Of a DNA stretch of 64,000 nt, positions 1 to 8,559 are shown piece after piece. The stretch spans positions 1,550,001-1,614,000 of the forward strand of contig CP126743.1 in NCBI GenBank assembly GCA_036287865.1, written 5' to 3'. The notes under the pieces are model-generated. The model saw only the letters and a list, made by a program, of their open reading frames with translations. It made no database searches and had not been told where the DNA came from. Position numbers and translations under genes: made by a program. Source of the DNA: Fluviibacter phosphoraccumulans_A (GTDB lineage: Bacteria > Pseudomonadota > Gammaproteobacteria > Burkholderiales > Rhodocyclaceae). Each line of letters begins with the position of its first letter. Positions within the stretch are counted from its first letter, which is position 1.

Positions 1-629
1 ACTGGGCCATGATCCCGGCAGTGACCTACCACGAAGATGCCGACATCACCGATCTGGAAGCCTTCCGCGTTCAATTGAACAAGGAAAACGAAAAGAGTGG
101 CGAAACCAAGCTCACCATGCTCGCTTTCCTGGTCAAGGCCTGCGTTAAAGCGCTGCAGAAATATCCGGAATTCAACGCCTCGCTTGATGGCGACAATCTG
201 GTGATGAAGCAGTACTTCAACATTGCCTTTGCCGCAGATACTCCAAATGGCTTAGTAGTTCCGGTGATCAAGAATGCGGATAAGAAATCGGTCTTCGACA
301 TCGCCAAAGAGTCCGGTGATCTCGCCAAACAGGCCCGCGATGGCAAACTGAAGCCGGCTGATATGCAAGGCGCCTGCTTTACCATTTCATCACTGGGCGG
401 TATCGGCGGCACGTATTTCGCACCGATCGTTAATGCGCCGGAAGTCGCTATTCTTGGCGTTAACAAGAGTGCCATGAAGCCCATATGGGATGGCAAGCAA
501 TTCGTGCCGCGCCTGACCCTACCGCTGTCGCTCACTGCTGACCACCGTGTGATTGATGGCGCCCTGGCGACCCGATTCAATGTCTATCTGGCTCAACTGC
601 TGGCGGACTTCCGCCGCGTAGCACTCTAA
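1..629 (+). CDS. aceF: Dihydrolipoamide acetyltransferase (pyruvate dehydrogenase E2), 3' part
   Basis: C-terminal catalytic domain of the E2 subunit of pyruvate dehydrogenase, which transfers acetyl groups from lipoyl-lysine to CoA. The reading frame is open from the window edge (codons for Trp-Ala precede the first Met at 9), so the lipoyl and subunit-binding domains lie upstream and the gene is only cut by the window. The acyltransferase active-site motif HRVIDG lies near 541-559, and the IPAVTYHEDADITDLE start of the domain is typical of AceF rather than of SucB. The stop codon is followed after about 10 bases by lpdA with an AAGGAG ribosome site at 628-633, so the two are one operon encoding E2 and E3. 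Confidence 0.95.
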   Translation, partial: WAMIPAVTYHEDADITDLEAFRVQLNKENEKSGETKLTMLAFLVKACVKALQKYPEFNASLDGDNLVMKQYFNIAFAADTPNGLVVPVIKNADKKSVFDIAKESGDLAKQARDGKLKPADMQGACFTISSLGGIGGTYFAPIVNAPEVAILGVNKSAMKPIWDGKQFVPRLTLPLSLTADHRVIDGALATRFNVYLAQLLADFRRVAL

Positions 630-639
630 GGAGCACCGC

Positions 640-2376
640 ATGAGCCAACTGATTGACATCAAAGTACCGGATATTGGTGATTTCACCGACGTTCCGGTCA
701 TCGAAGTGTTTGTAAAGCCGGGGGATGTCATCAAAATTGATGACGCCTTGGTGACACTGGAATCTGACAAAGCCACGATGGACGTTCCGGCTTCTGCGGC
801 AGGCACTGTCAAGGAAGTCCTCGTCAAACTGGGTGATCGTATCGGTGAAGGCACCGTTGTTGTCCGTGTGGAAGCCAGCAACGTGGCCAATGCAGCAACC
901 CCAGCGCCTGCGACTGGTTACACAGGTCCCGTAGATGTGGACTGCGATATGCTGGTTCTGGGTGGCGGCCCTGGCGGCTACTCTGCCGCTTTCCGCGCTG
1001 CCGATCTAGGCCTCAATACGGTCATTGTTGAACGCTATGGCACCCTGGGCGGCGTCTGCCTCAACGTCGGTTGTATTCCTTCCAAAGCACTCTTACATAT
1101 TGCCGGGGTTATGGAAGAAGTCAGCCATCTGCATGAGCTAGGTATTGTGGAAATGGCCTCGGCCAAAGTCTCCGTAGAAAAACTACGTGAGCACAAGACC
1201 AAAGTCGTCAGCAAGCTCACTGGCGGCCTCGCCGGCATGGCCAAGGGACGCAAGGTACAACAGGTGCGTGGCCTCGGCCAATTTATCGACACCCATCACA
1301 TGAGCGTTGATGTAACCAGCGGCGATGGCCAGAGGCCAACCGGCGAGAAGAAAGTCATTCGATTCAAACAGGCCACCATTGCTGCAGGCTCTCAATCCAT
1401 CAAACTCCCTTTTATGCCCGTTGACCCTCGCATCGTTGATTCAACCGGTGCGCTGGAACTCAAAGACGTTCCCAAACGCATGCTGGTTGTTGGCGGCGGC
1501 ATCATCGGCTTAGAAATGGCAACCGTTTACGCAACGCTGGGCACCCAAATTGATGTCGTCGAGCTCGGCCCTGGCCTCATGCCTGGCGCAGATCGCGACC
1601 TCGTCAAGGTCTGGGAAAAGATGAACCTGTCGCGTTTCAATCGCGTGATGCTTAACACCAAGTGCGTAGCAGCCAAGGCTGAGGCATCGGATATCGCCGT
1701 TCAGTTCGAAGGCGCTAACGGCATAGCAACACCGGATGCCGGCACCTATGATCGCGTTCTGGTAGCCGTGGGTCGTTCACCCAATGGTGGCAAACTGGCT
1801 GCAGATAAAGCGGGCGTGATTGTTGATGAACGGGGTTTCATCAAAGTCGATAGCCAGATGCGTACCAATGTACCGAATATATTTGCGATTGGTGATCTGG
1901 TAGGCCAACCCATGCTGGCACATAAAGCGGTACACGAAGGCCACGTTGCAGCAGAAGTCGCAGCGGGTCACAAGCGTGTCTTCGATCCCCTGCAAATTCC
2001 TTCCGTTGCCTATACGGATCCTGAAGTGGCCTGGGCAGGTTTAACCGAGGAGCAATGTAAAGCCAGCGGCCGCAAATTCACCAAAGCCATGTTCCCATGG
2101 GCAGCCTCGGGGCGCGCCATTGCCAATGGACGCGACGAAGGCTTTACGAAGCTGCTGTTTGATGCCGAGACACACCGCATCATTGGTGGCGGCATCGTTG
2201 GCACAAATGCGGGTGATTTGATTGGCGAGGTGTGTCTAGCCATTGAGATGGGTTGTGATACAGCTGATATGGGTCACACCATCCATCCACATCCGACCCT
2301 CTGTGAATCCGTTGGACTCGCCGCAGAAGTTGCTGAAGGGGCTTGTACCGATCTGCCCCCACAGAAAAAGAAGTAA
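640..2376 (+). CDS. lpdA: Dihydrolipoamide dehydrogenase (E3) with N-terminal lipoyl domain
   Basis: E3 flavoprotein that reoxidises dihydrolipoamide with NAD+. The 578 residues begin with a biotinyl/lipoyl domain (about 1-80) carrying the lipoylation site ESDKATMD, with Lys44 as the modified residue. A short Ala/Pro linker follows, then the FAD Rossmann motif GGGPGGYSAA, the redox-disulfide motif CLNVGCIPSK, the NAD motif GGGIIGLEMA and the C-terminal IHPHPTLCE motif with the catalytic His. The extra lipoyl domain explains the length (E. coli Lpd has about 474 residues) and is common in beta-proteobacterial PDH-type E3. It is cotranscribed with aceF and ends just before a strong hairpin terminator. 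The frame is intact. Confidence 0.97.
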   Translation: MSQLIDIKVPDIGDFTDVPVIEVFVKPGDVIKIDDALVTLESDKATMDVPASAAGTVKEVLVKLGDRIGEGTVVVRVEASNVANAATPAPATGYTGPVDVDCDMLVLGGGPGGYSAAFRAADLGLNTVIVERYGTLGGVCLNVGCIPSKALLHIAGVMEEVSHLHELGIVEMASAKVSVEKLREHKTKVVSKLTGGLAGMAKGRKVQQVRGLGQFIDTHHMSVDVTSGDGQRPTGEKKVIRFKQATIAAGSQSIKLPFMPVDPRIVDSTGALELKDVPKRMLVVGGGIIGLEMATVYATLGTQIDVVELGPGLMPGADRDLVKVWEKMNLSRFNRVMLNTKCVAAKAEASDIAVQFEGANGIATPDAGTYDRVLVAVGRSPNGGKLAADKAGVIVDERGFIKVDSQMRTNVPNIFAIGDLVGQPMLAHKAVHEGHVAAEVAAGHKRVFDPLQIPSVAYTDPEVAWAGLTEEQCKASGRKFTKAMFPWAASGRAIANGRDEGFTKLLFDAETHRIIGGGIVGTNAGDLIGEVCLAIEMGCDTADMGHTIHPHPTLCESVGLAAEVAEGACTDLPPQKKK

Positions 2377-2400
2377 GTCCGCTACGTAACCGACCCAAAG

Positions 2401-2438
2401 AAAAACCCCACGCCGAGAAAACTCGGGGTGGGGTTTTT
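2401..2438. terminator. Bidirectional rho-independent terminator
   Basis: A 16-17 bp stem (AAAAACCCCACGCCGAG pairing with CTCGGGGTGGGGTTTTT, one G-T pair) with an AAAA loop. It has an A-run on one side and a T-run on the other, so it can end both lpdA (+) and the convergent H1-like gene (-). Confidence 0.9.
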
Positions 2439-2464
2439 TAATGCTTTAAAAGCGCTGGGAAGAA

Positions 2465-2818
2465 TTACTTCTTCTTAGCGACGGCTTTCTTGGCAACTGG
2501 CTTCTTAGCGACGGCTTTCTTGGCAACTGGCTTCTTAGCGACGGCTTTCTTGGCAACTGGCTTCTTAGCGACGGCTTTCTTGGCAACTGGCTTCTTAGCG
2601 ACGGCTTTCTTGGCAACTGGCTTCTTAGCGACGGCTTTCTTGGCAACTGGCTTCTTAGCGACGGCTTTCTTGGCAACTGGCTTCTTAGCGACGGCTTTCT
2701 TGGCAACTGGCTTCTTAGCGACGGCTTTCTTGGCAACTGGCTTTGCAGCAGCGGCCGGTTTCTTAGCGGCCAATGTTGCAGCCAGGGTCATGAACGACGA
2801 GGTTGTTTCAGTTGACAT
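2465..2818 (-). CDS. Histone H1-like Lys/Ala/Pro-repeat protein
   Basis: Small, very basic protein with a short N-terminal segment (MSTETTSSFMTLAATLAA) followed by an uninterrupted chain of Lys-Lys-Ala-Val-Ala-Lys-Lys-Pro-Val-Ala decapeptides. This resembles the AlgP/H1-like C-terminal domains of proteobacterial nucleoid proteins, so DNA binding is inferred from composition and family resemblance. I chose the ATG at 2818 because GGAGA lies about 8 bases before it; the longer frame to 2854 has no comparable site. The repeats are identical at DNA level (see the repeat entry), so the length probably varies between strains. The gene converges on lpdA and shares its terminator. Confidence 0.75.
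   Translation of the reverse strand: MSTETTSSFMTLAATLAAKKPAAAAKPVAKKAVAKKPVAKKAVAKKPVAKKAVAKKPVAKKAVAKKPVAKKAVAKKPVAKKAVAKKPVAKKAVAKKPVAKKAVAKKPVAKKAVAKKK
2471..2740 (-). repeat. Nine perfect 30-bp tandem repeats inside the H1-like gene
   Basis: The unit CTTCTTAGCGACGGCTTTCT plus TGGCAACTGG repeats nine times without a single difference, starting at 2471, 2501, 2531, 2561, 2591, 2621, 2651, 2681 and 2711. Each unit encodes ten residues, so a gain or loss of units keeps the frame. Perfect identity including third codon positions points to recent slippage or recombination rather than old duplication. Confidence 0.97.
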
Positions 2819-2856
2819 CTTGGCGTCTCCTTCCAGATTGGATTTGGTAAGCACAG

Positions 2857-2882
2857 TTTATACACTTCATGTGGTGTGTAAA
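2857..2882 (-). promoter_or_regulatory. Possible promoter of the H1-like gene
   Basis: Read on the minus strand, a TTTACA box (2877-2882) and a TATAAA box (2857-2862) are separated by 14 bases, shorter than ideal; a shifted -35 gives 16. The AT-rich stretch 2819-3039 otherwise holds only a perfect 14-bp palindrome TTCAATTAATTGAA (2900-2913) and the rpiA leader. Confidence 0.35.
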
Positions 2883-3039
2883 GATTTTTTTATGCTTTTT
2901 TCAATTAATTGAAAGAGGTGTGACAATTTTTTCATGCGCTTCTTTGAAACATTTTCCATCATCGATCACGACAAAAAATTTTAAGCGTGATTAAAGCGGA
3001 TAATGTGCATACGTTTTTAAGTCGCTCCCAGGACATCAG

Positions 3040-3723
3040 ATGACACCAGAACAACAAAACCAACTGAAAAAATCTGTCGCGCTTGCCACTGCAAATTATG
3101 TTGCTGAAAACCTTCAAACCGGCGCCATTCTTGGCGTTGGCACGGGTTCGACCGCAAATCTTTTCATTGAAGCGCTCGTGCCTATCAAGGATAAAATTCG
3201 TGGCGCTGTAGCAAGCTCGGAAACGACTGCGCAAAAATTAACAGCGATTGGTATACCGCTGGTCAGTCTGAATGACATCGACACCATGCCCATTTATGTC
3301 GATGGTGCCGATGAGATCGATCAATCATTCGCCATGATCAAAGGTGGCGGCGGCGCGCTCACCCGGGAAAAAATCATTGCTGATGTGGCAAATGTCTTCG
3401 TTTGCATCGCCGATGCATCGAAATGCATTTCGGTGCTGGGGCAGTTTCCGCTTCCGGTAGAAGTCATTCCCATGGCTTCGGCACAGGTAGCACGAGCACT
3501 ACGCAAGCTCGGCGGCAACCCGGTGCATCGTAAAGGCTTCGTCACAGACAACGGCAATCACATTCTGGATGTTTCCGGTTTATCGATTACCGACCCGGTT
3601 GCATTCGAATCAACTCTCAATCAGATCGTCGGCACCGTGACTAACGGTCTCTTCGCTCGCCGGGGCGCTGATGTGCTTTTGCTTGGCACGATCAACGGGG
3701 TAGAAACCCGCGTACGCGCCTAA
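3040..3723 (+). CDS. rpiA: Ribose-5-phosphate isomerase A
   Basis: Interconverts ribose-5-phosphate and ribulose-5-phosphate in the non-oxidative pentose phosphate pathway. The 227 residues (E. coli 219) show the family motifs: the GTGSTANLF phosphate loop, DGADEID with the catalytic Asp residues, and KGGGGALTREKI. The ATG is preceded by AGGA at a suitable distance. It stands alone between the AT-rich region after the H1-like gene and a bidirectional terminator. Its product links functionally to the tkt and fbp genes further along. Confidence 0.96.
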   Translation: MTPEQQNQLKKSVALATANYVAENLQTGAILGVGTGSTANLFIEALVPIKDKIRGAVASSETTAQKLTAIGIPLVSLNDIDTMPIYVDGADEIDQSFAMIKGGGGALTREKIIADVANVFVCIADASKCISVLGQFPLPVEVIPMASAQVARALRKLGGNPVHRKGFVTDNGNHILDVSGLSITDPVAFESTLNQIVGTVTNGLFARRGADVLLLGTINGVETRVRA

Positions 3724-3744
3724 CGCACAAGGCACAGCCAAAAC

Positions 3745-3776
3745 AAAAGGGGTCTGGAAAAACCAGACCCCTTTTT
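3745..3776. terminator. Bidirectional terminator between rpiA and yggX
   Basis: AAAAGGGGTCTGG pairs with CCAGACCCCTTTT around an AAAAA loop, followed by T residues; placed between two convergent genes. Confidence 0.9.
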
Positions 3777-3810
3777 TATTCCCATCGCACTACGAATGTA
3801 CGATTTGACC

Positions 3811-4083
3811 TTAAGCTTTGGGCGACGAGAAACCTTCAACCTGATCAGCGCCTTCGCCGAAGAAATGCTTCTCACATTGCTCACGCAAATACTCACGATG
3901 ACGTAGATCCGACAGATTGAGCCGGTTCTCATTAATGATCATGGTTTGCAGCTTGACCCACTGCTGCCAGGCTTCTTTAGAAACCGAAGCCATCAACTTC
4001 TGACCCAGAGCACCGGGTACCGGTGGAAAATCCAGCCCTTCGGCTTCTTTACCCAGCTTGATGCATTGAACGCTACGCGCCAT
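3811..4083 (-). CDS. yggX: Fe(2+)-trafficking / oxidative damage protection protein
   Basis: Ninety-residue YggX-family protein, beginning MARSVQCIKLGKEAEGLDFPP with the conserved Cys7, and containing the usual WVKLQTMIINENRLNL helix region. The family protects Fe-S enzymes and handles labile iron; the length equals the family norm. It lies 25 bases downstream of argA on the same strand and probably shares its transcript. It ends at the terminator shared with rpiA. No defect is visible. Confidence 0.93.
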   Translation of the reverse strand: MARSVQCIKLGKEAEGLDFPPVPGALGQKLMASVSKEAWQQWVKLQTMIINENRLNLSDLRHREYLREQCEKHFFGEGADQVEGFSSPKA

Positions 4084-4108
4084 AGTCTATTTCCCTAAGG
4101 TGACGTTA

Positions 4109-5416
4109 TTAGAGATTTTTTACAAACACTTTGGAGTTACGCTGATAGTTGTACATTTCGCGCTTACGATCAGGCAAATCCTCTACCTTCGCGGGCTTAT
4201 AACCGCGTTCGATAAACCAGTGTGCCGTACGAGTCGTCAGCACATAGAGACGACGAATACTCTGGGCACGGGCACGGGCTTCTATCGCCTTCATGAGCCG
4301 CTCGCCATAGCCCCATTCACGATGTTCATTGTCTACGGCCAGACACGCTAATTCAGCATTTTCCGGATCCAGCACATACAACGCAGCACAACCGACAATC
4401 ACATTGTCGTGCTCCAGCACCGTAAACTGGCTTACTTCCTGCTCGATCCGTTCTCTAGGGCGCTGTACCAGGGTGCCATCCTGCTCCAGTGGCTCAATGA
4501 TCCCCAACAGGCCGGCAATATCATCTGGCCTTGCTTCGTGCAGACGATCCAGCGAATCGCGCGTCACAATCGTGCCAACACCATCGTGCGTAAACAATTC
4601 AAGAATCATTGATCCTTCGTCATCATAGCCAACCAGGTGCACCCGGCTCACACCGGCCCTGCTTGCCCGGATAGAACACGGCAAGAAGCGGCGCATATCC
4701 GGCGACAGCCAGGTACCGCGCTTAAGCAGCTGATCAGCGGCATCGGTAGTGAGCTCATCAATCAGCGAGCCATCTTCTTCAAGCGCACCAGCCGTGTCGC
4801 CGATGTAAATCAGTTTGTCAGCACGCAGGGCAATCGCAACGGCTTCTGCCACTTCTTCCATCGCGAGATTAAAGATCTCACCCGAAGGACTTGGCCCCTG
4901 ACAAGATTGCAAGACGATGTTGCCTAAAGAGTGTTGGGCCCGGATACCTTCAATATCCACTTTACGGACAACGCCTGCATACTGCATGTCGACCCCGTCG
5001 ATCACCCCCATCGGCCGCGCCGTCAGGAAGTTACCGCTAATCACCCGCATGGTATTACCGGCCATGGGGGTGTTGGGCAGCCCTTGAGAAAGCAGCGCTT
5101 CAATTTCGAGATACACGCTACCCACGGCATGCAGGACACAATCCAGCGTATCGGCATCCGTCACGCGATAGTTGCCATGAAAGACCGAGGGCAATCCACG
5201 GTCTCGTAACTCTTCTTCAATTTGTGGACGCGCACCATGGACCACGACCAGACGGATACCCAGGCTGGCCAGCAAATTAATGTCGTAAGCAAAGGTTTTG
5301 GCCAGCGGACCACTGATCGCCTTGCCGCCAACCGCAATAACAAAAGTCTTCCCTCGGAAGCTATTAATATAGGGCGCAACCGAACGGAACCAGGCAACGA
5401 AATTTGGATCAGGCAC
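4109..5416 (-). CDS. argA: Amino-acid N-acetyltransferase (N-acetylglutamate synthase)
   Basis: First step of arginine synthesis: acetyl-CoA plus glutamate to N-acetylglutamate. The 435 residues (E. coli ArgA 443) comprise an amino-acid-kinase-like domain (about 1-280, start PNFVAWFRSVAPYINSFRGKTFVIAVGG) that in this family binds the arginine inhibitor, and a GNAT acetyltransferase domain (about 290-435, including the acetyl-CoA loop near EHREWGYGERLMKAIEARA). The frame is intact. Upstream, about 45 bases separate it from the end of the broken rsmE on the same strand; downstream is yggX. Confidence 0.95.
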   Translation of the reverse strand: MPDPNFVAWFRSVAPYINSFRGKTFVIAVGGKAISGPLAKTFAYDINLLASLGIRLVVVHGARPQIEEELRDRGLPSVFHGNYRVTDADTLDCVLHAVGSVYLEIEALLSQGLPNTPMAGNTMRVISGNFLTARPMGVIDGVDMQYAGVVRKVDIEGIRAQHSLGNIVLQSCQGPSPSGEIFNLAMEEVAEAVAIALRADKLIYIGDTAGALEEDGSLIDELTTDAADQLLKRGTWLSPDMRRFLPCSIRASRAGVSRVHLVGYDDEGSMILELFTHDGVGTIVTRDSLDRLHEARPDDIAGLLGIIEPLEQDGTLVQRPRERIEQEVSQFTVLEHDNVIVGCAALYVLDPENAELACLAVDNEHREWGYGERLMKAIEARARAQSIRRLYVLTTRTAHWFIERGYKPAKVEDLPDRKREMYNYQRNSKVFVKNL

Positions 5417-5461
5417 GGCACTCTCCGCCAGCAGAATTCAAGCGTGAAATATTACCGCACA

Positions 5462-6260
5462 TTAGCGCAGATCACCGGCTATTGCCTGAGTTACTGCAAG
5501 CGCAACCGGCCCTGCGGTTTCTGTTCTGAAAACTCTTGGCCCCAACCGGAAGCATAGAAATCCAGCCGCTTCAGCGGCAGCGATTTCTTCAGGCGCAAAT
5601 CCGCCTTCTGGCCCGATTAATATCGTAAGCGCCGTCAGCGCCTGCTGTCGCTCCAACCAGACCTGGAAACTTTCCGTGGCATCCGGGTCCAGCATCACGC
5701 GAATGCTTGCACCATGCGTCGCAGCTAGAGCCTGAGTCAATGTCTGTACCGGCATCAATTCTGGCAAACGGTTCAGTCCACATTGCTCAGCTGCCGATAC
5801 GATCACGCCCTGCCAGTGGGCATGACGTTTTTCGGCACGTGCTACATCCAGGCGGGTCACACAACGACGCGTTTCAATCGGCACGCACCGATGCACGCCC
5901 AGCTCTACAGATTTCTGCCAGGTGTAATCCATGCGTTCTGCTGCCGATACACCCTGCCATAAGCTGATTTGCAGTTTGCTCGCACGGTCATCCGGTTGAA
6001 ATTCATTCAGCAGCACATCAGCTTCAGTCTAACGGCTATTACGCGAATCTCGCTGTTTTTTTGGTTGAAATCTCTTTTGCAGTCTGCTCACGCTCTAGTA
6101 GGGGCCCCGCATAAGCCCCGCCTTCCCCATTAAAAAGCACCAACGCATCACCCGGCTGCAGTCGCAACACACGCACGGCATGATTAGCCACAGCTTCAGG
6201 CAAAGAAATTCGCTGGCCAACGGCCAGAGACTGGGGCACATAAAAACGGGGAATTACCAT
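5462..6260 (-). pseudogene. rsmE: 16S rRNA (uracil1498-N3)-methyltransferase, frameshifted
   Basis: Two frames together match RsmE, which methylates U1498 of 16S rRNA. The N-terminal PUA-like part starts MVIPRFYVPQSL at 6260 and runs to GGAYAGPLLEREQTAKE and KKTAR near 6045. The SPOUT methyltransferase part resumes in another frame with TEADVLLNEFQPDD near 6030 and continues to 5462, with the ILIGPEGGF and FRLGPRVFRTETA motifs of the SAM-binding knot. Between 6020 and 6055 both frames contain stops, and restoring one frame seems to need more than one indel. The conserved knot makes the assignment firm. The start overlaps the divergent inositol-monophosphatase gene's upstream region. Confidence 0.85.
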
Positions 6261-6279
6261 GGTTGCTATTATAGAGCGC

Positions 6280-7161
6280 ATGTCTGCTCCGTTGATCTCC
6301 GAAACTGCCTTATGGGCTACCTGCGCGATTCGATTAAACCAAACGCTAGCAACGTTGGCTCACCAGGAAGTCATGCCACGCTTCTCGCACGCACGGGTCT
6401 GCACTAAAGACGATGGCTCACTGTTCAGCGACGCCGATCTGGCGGTACAAAATGCCTTACCCGATATTTTGTCTGCGATCTTCCCCGCGCCGCTGCTCGG
6501 CGAAGAGATGCCTGCATCGGCACAACGACAACTTTGGGAAGACTGTCAGAATGGCGAAACACCGCTCTGGATTGCCGATCTCCTATTGACGGCACCACTA
6601 ACTTTGCTAACAGACTCCCCTGGTTCGCCATTTCTGTTGCACTGATTCACCAAGGATCTACCGTATTAGGCGCTACTATTGCGCCAGCCTTAGGGCAAAA
6701 CTGGCACGCCTCTCTGGGGAGCGGCAGTTTCTGTAATGGCACACGTCTGACCCTCGGCCAAGAGCCGCGGCGCCTCAAGGACTGTGTTGTCGGCGTCGAC
6801 ATAACCTATCTTCCTGCCCGCTTACGACAGCAGATCGCTCATATATCCCCTGCCGGTATCGCCCGCGAAGATGGACAAAGCGCACCATGGCGTGGCTGGC
6901 GGCAGCCTTGGGGCCAGCACTCTGGAGTGGTGTGCGCTCGCCTCCGGCCAATTCAATGCCTATGTTCACGGCGGACAAATGCCCTGGGATGCTGCCGCCG
7001 GCCGCCTCATTCTCTCTGAGGCCGGCGTCCACAGCGACAAGCTCGTCCATGTACTCGGGCTTTCAAAACAAGACGCAACCTTAAGCCCGACAGGCTATGC
7101 CGCTGCTGCACCTAGTGTCTGGAATACCTGGCAACAATGGTTACGTGATCAAGCGGGTTGA
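6280..7161 (+). pseudogene. Inositol-monophosphatase-family phosphatase, frameshifted twice
   Basis: Three frames join into one inositol-monophosphatase-like protein. Frame 1 (from MSAPLISETALW at 6280) carries the GSLFSDADLAVQ and LLGEEMP metal-site segments. Frame 2 takes over near 6585 with PIDGTTNFANRLPWF, the hallmark metal-binding motif (frame 1 reads GATCTCCTATT where GATCCTATT would restore it). Frame 3 takes over near 6890-6905 with STLEWCALASGQ and the WDAAAG motif. At least two indels therefore separate the three parts. SuhB or HisN-like function cannot be decided. It lies directly upstream of fbp, which belongs to the same fold superfamily but is a separate intact gene. Confidence 0.85.
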
Positions 7162-7208
7162 ACCCAGTACAATCTCACCCAATCCTATTTAATTAGCGAA
7201 ATCCTATT

Positions 7209-8207
7209 ATGCGCATCCCACTTTCCCGCTTTCTGATCGAACAACAACGCGAATCCAAAACACTAGATCCTGATCTTCGCTTACTGATCGAAGTGGTCGC
7301 CCGTGCCTGTAAGGCCATCGCCATCGCCATTGGCAAAGGCAATCTCGGCGATGCCATGGGAACCGCTGGCACCGATAACGTGCAAGGCGAAGTACAAAAA
7401 AAGCTGGATGTTATTTCCAACGAAATTCTGCTGGATGCCAACGAATGGGGCGGCCACCTCGCCGCCATGGCGTCAGAAGAAATGGATCTGCCCTTCTGCA
7501 TCCCGAACCGCTACCCGAAAGGCGAGTACCTGCTGGTCTTCGACCCGCTGGATGGTTCTTCTAATATTGACGTGAACGTGTCTGTCGGCACGATCTTTTC
7601 AGTGCTGCGCGCCCCTGAAGGCATTGAGTGCGCCAATGGCGATGCCTTCCTACAAAAGGGATGCACACAGGTTGCCACCGGTTATGCCGTATACGGCCCC
7701 AACACCCAGCTGGTACTGACTTTTGGTCATGGTGTGCACGTCTTCACGCTGGATCGCGAAGTCGGCACTTTCCGCCTCACTCAGGAAAACCTCAAGGTGC
7801 CTGAAGACACGCGCGAATTCGCCATCAACATGTCGAACCAACGCCATTGGGAAGAACCCGTTCAACGTTATGTCGCAGAATTGCTCGCAGGCAAAGAAGG
7901 CCCGCGTGGCGAAGACTTTAATATGCGCTGGGTCGCTTCCATGGTGGCCGATGTACATCGCATTCTGTCGCGCGGCGGCATCTTTATGTACCCAATGGAC
8001 GCTAAAGTCGCCAAACAGGGTGGTAAATTGCGCTTACTGTACGAAGCCAATCCGATGGCCATGCTCATTGAACAGGCCGGTGGCACAGCAATGACTGGCC
8101 GTGAACGCATCCTGGATCTGCAACCGACCAGCCTGCACCAACGGGTACCAGTTATCTTGGGTTCAAAGAATGAGGTTGATCGGGTCACGGGCTATCACAA
8201 GGGCTAA
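7209..8207 (+). CDS. fbp: Fructose-1,6-bisphosphatase class 1
   Basis: Hydrolyses fructose-1,6-bisphosphate in gluconeogenesis (and in the Calvin cycle where present). The 332 residues match class I FBPases in length and show the metal/phosphate motif FDPLDGSSNIDVN near residue 110 and GGIFMYP with downstream LLYEANPMAMLIEQAGG. The frame is intact, in contrast to the related phosphatase gene just upstream. There is no clear Shine-Dalgarno sequence before the ATG. It is followed by a 352-base gap with strong secondary structure and then tkt. Confidence 0.96.
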   Translation: MRIPLSRFLIEQQRESKTLDPDLRLLIEVVARACKAIAIAIGKGNLGDAMGTAGTDNVQGEVQKKLDVISNEILLDANEWGGHLAAMASEEMDLPFCIPNRYPKGEYLLVFDPLDGSSNIDVNVSVGTIFSVLRAPEGIECANGDAFLQKGCTQVATGYAVYGPNTQLVLTFGHGVHVFTLDREVGTFRLTQENLKVPEDTREFAINMSNQRHWEEPVQRYVAELLAGKEGPRGEDFNMRWVASMVADVHRILSRGGIFMYPMDAKVAKQGGKLRLLYEANPMAMLIEQAGGTAMTGRERILDLQPTSLHQRVPVILGSKNEVDRVTGYHKG

Positions 8208-8559
8208 AAACCCAATGCAACCCCCGTCGTGTTAGCAGCACGCGGGGCAAGCCCGTCGCTCATGGCGCAAGCGCACGAAATCGCGCCAAACTTGACCCCG
8301 CATACTGCTTAGAATGACCCACGGGTCAAAACGAATAAACCAAACACTTATCCAAGGCGCATCCTGACTCAAAGGTTAGCCCGATTTGCGACGTTTTTTG
8401 TAGTCGATGAGGGCGCCTTTGATCAGGATGCGTCTGAACACATGGCGGTAATCGACTAACCGAAAAGAACTTTCTGGTTTTTCAACCTCCAGCAGGCCTC
8501 AATCCTTTGCAGCCAAGCGCTTTTTAGCCGATAATTGCGTCTTTTGCCGGGCTAACTTC
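8208..8559. other. Intergenic region with a long hairpin before tkt
   Basis: No convincing gene. The main content is an inverted repeat: CGCATCCTGACTCAAAGG (8358-8375) and CCTTTGATCAGGATGCG (8416-8432) pair over 17 bp with one bulged C and a 40-base loop. Inside the loop CGAC and GTCG can extend the structure. A second pair, GGTTAG..CGATT (8375-8386) and AATCGACTAACC (8450-8461), overlaps the first, so the two cannot form together. It precedes the GTG start of tkt by about 100 bases and could be a leader RNA or a relic of a small palindromic element. Confidence 0.6.

Noticed and set aside
2471..2740. CRISPR array (30-bp repeats)
   Set aside because: Repeats are directly adjacent with no spacers, and they lie inside a coding sequence.
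2490..2912. Plus-strand frame of repeated Phe-Leu-Ala-Thr units, membrane-protein-like
   Set aside because: Exact antisense of the 30-bp repeats of the H1-like gene; the minus frame has the ribosome site and sensible composition.
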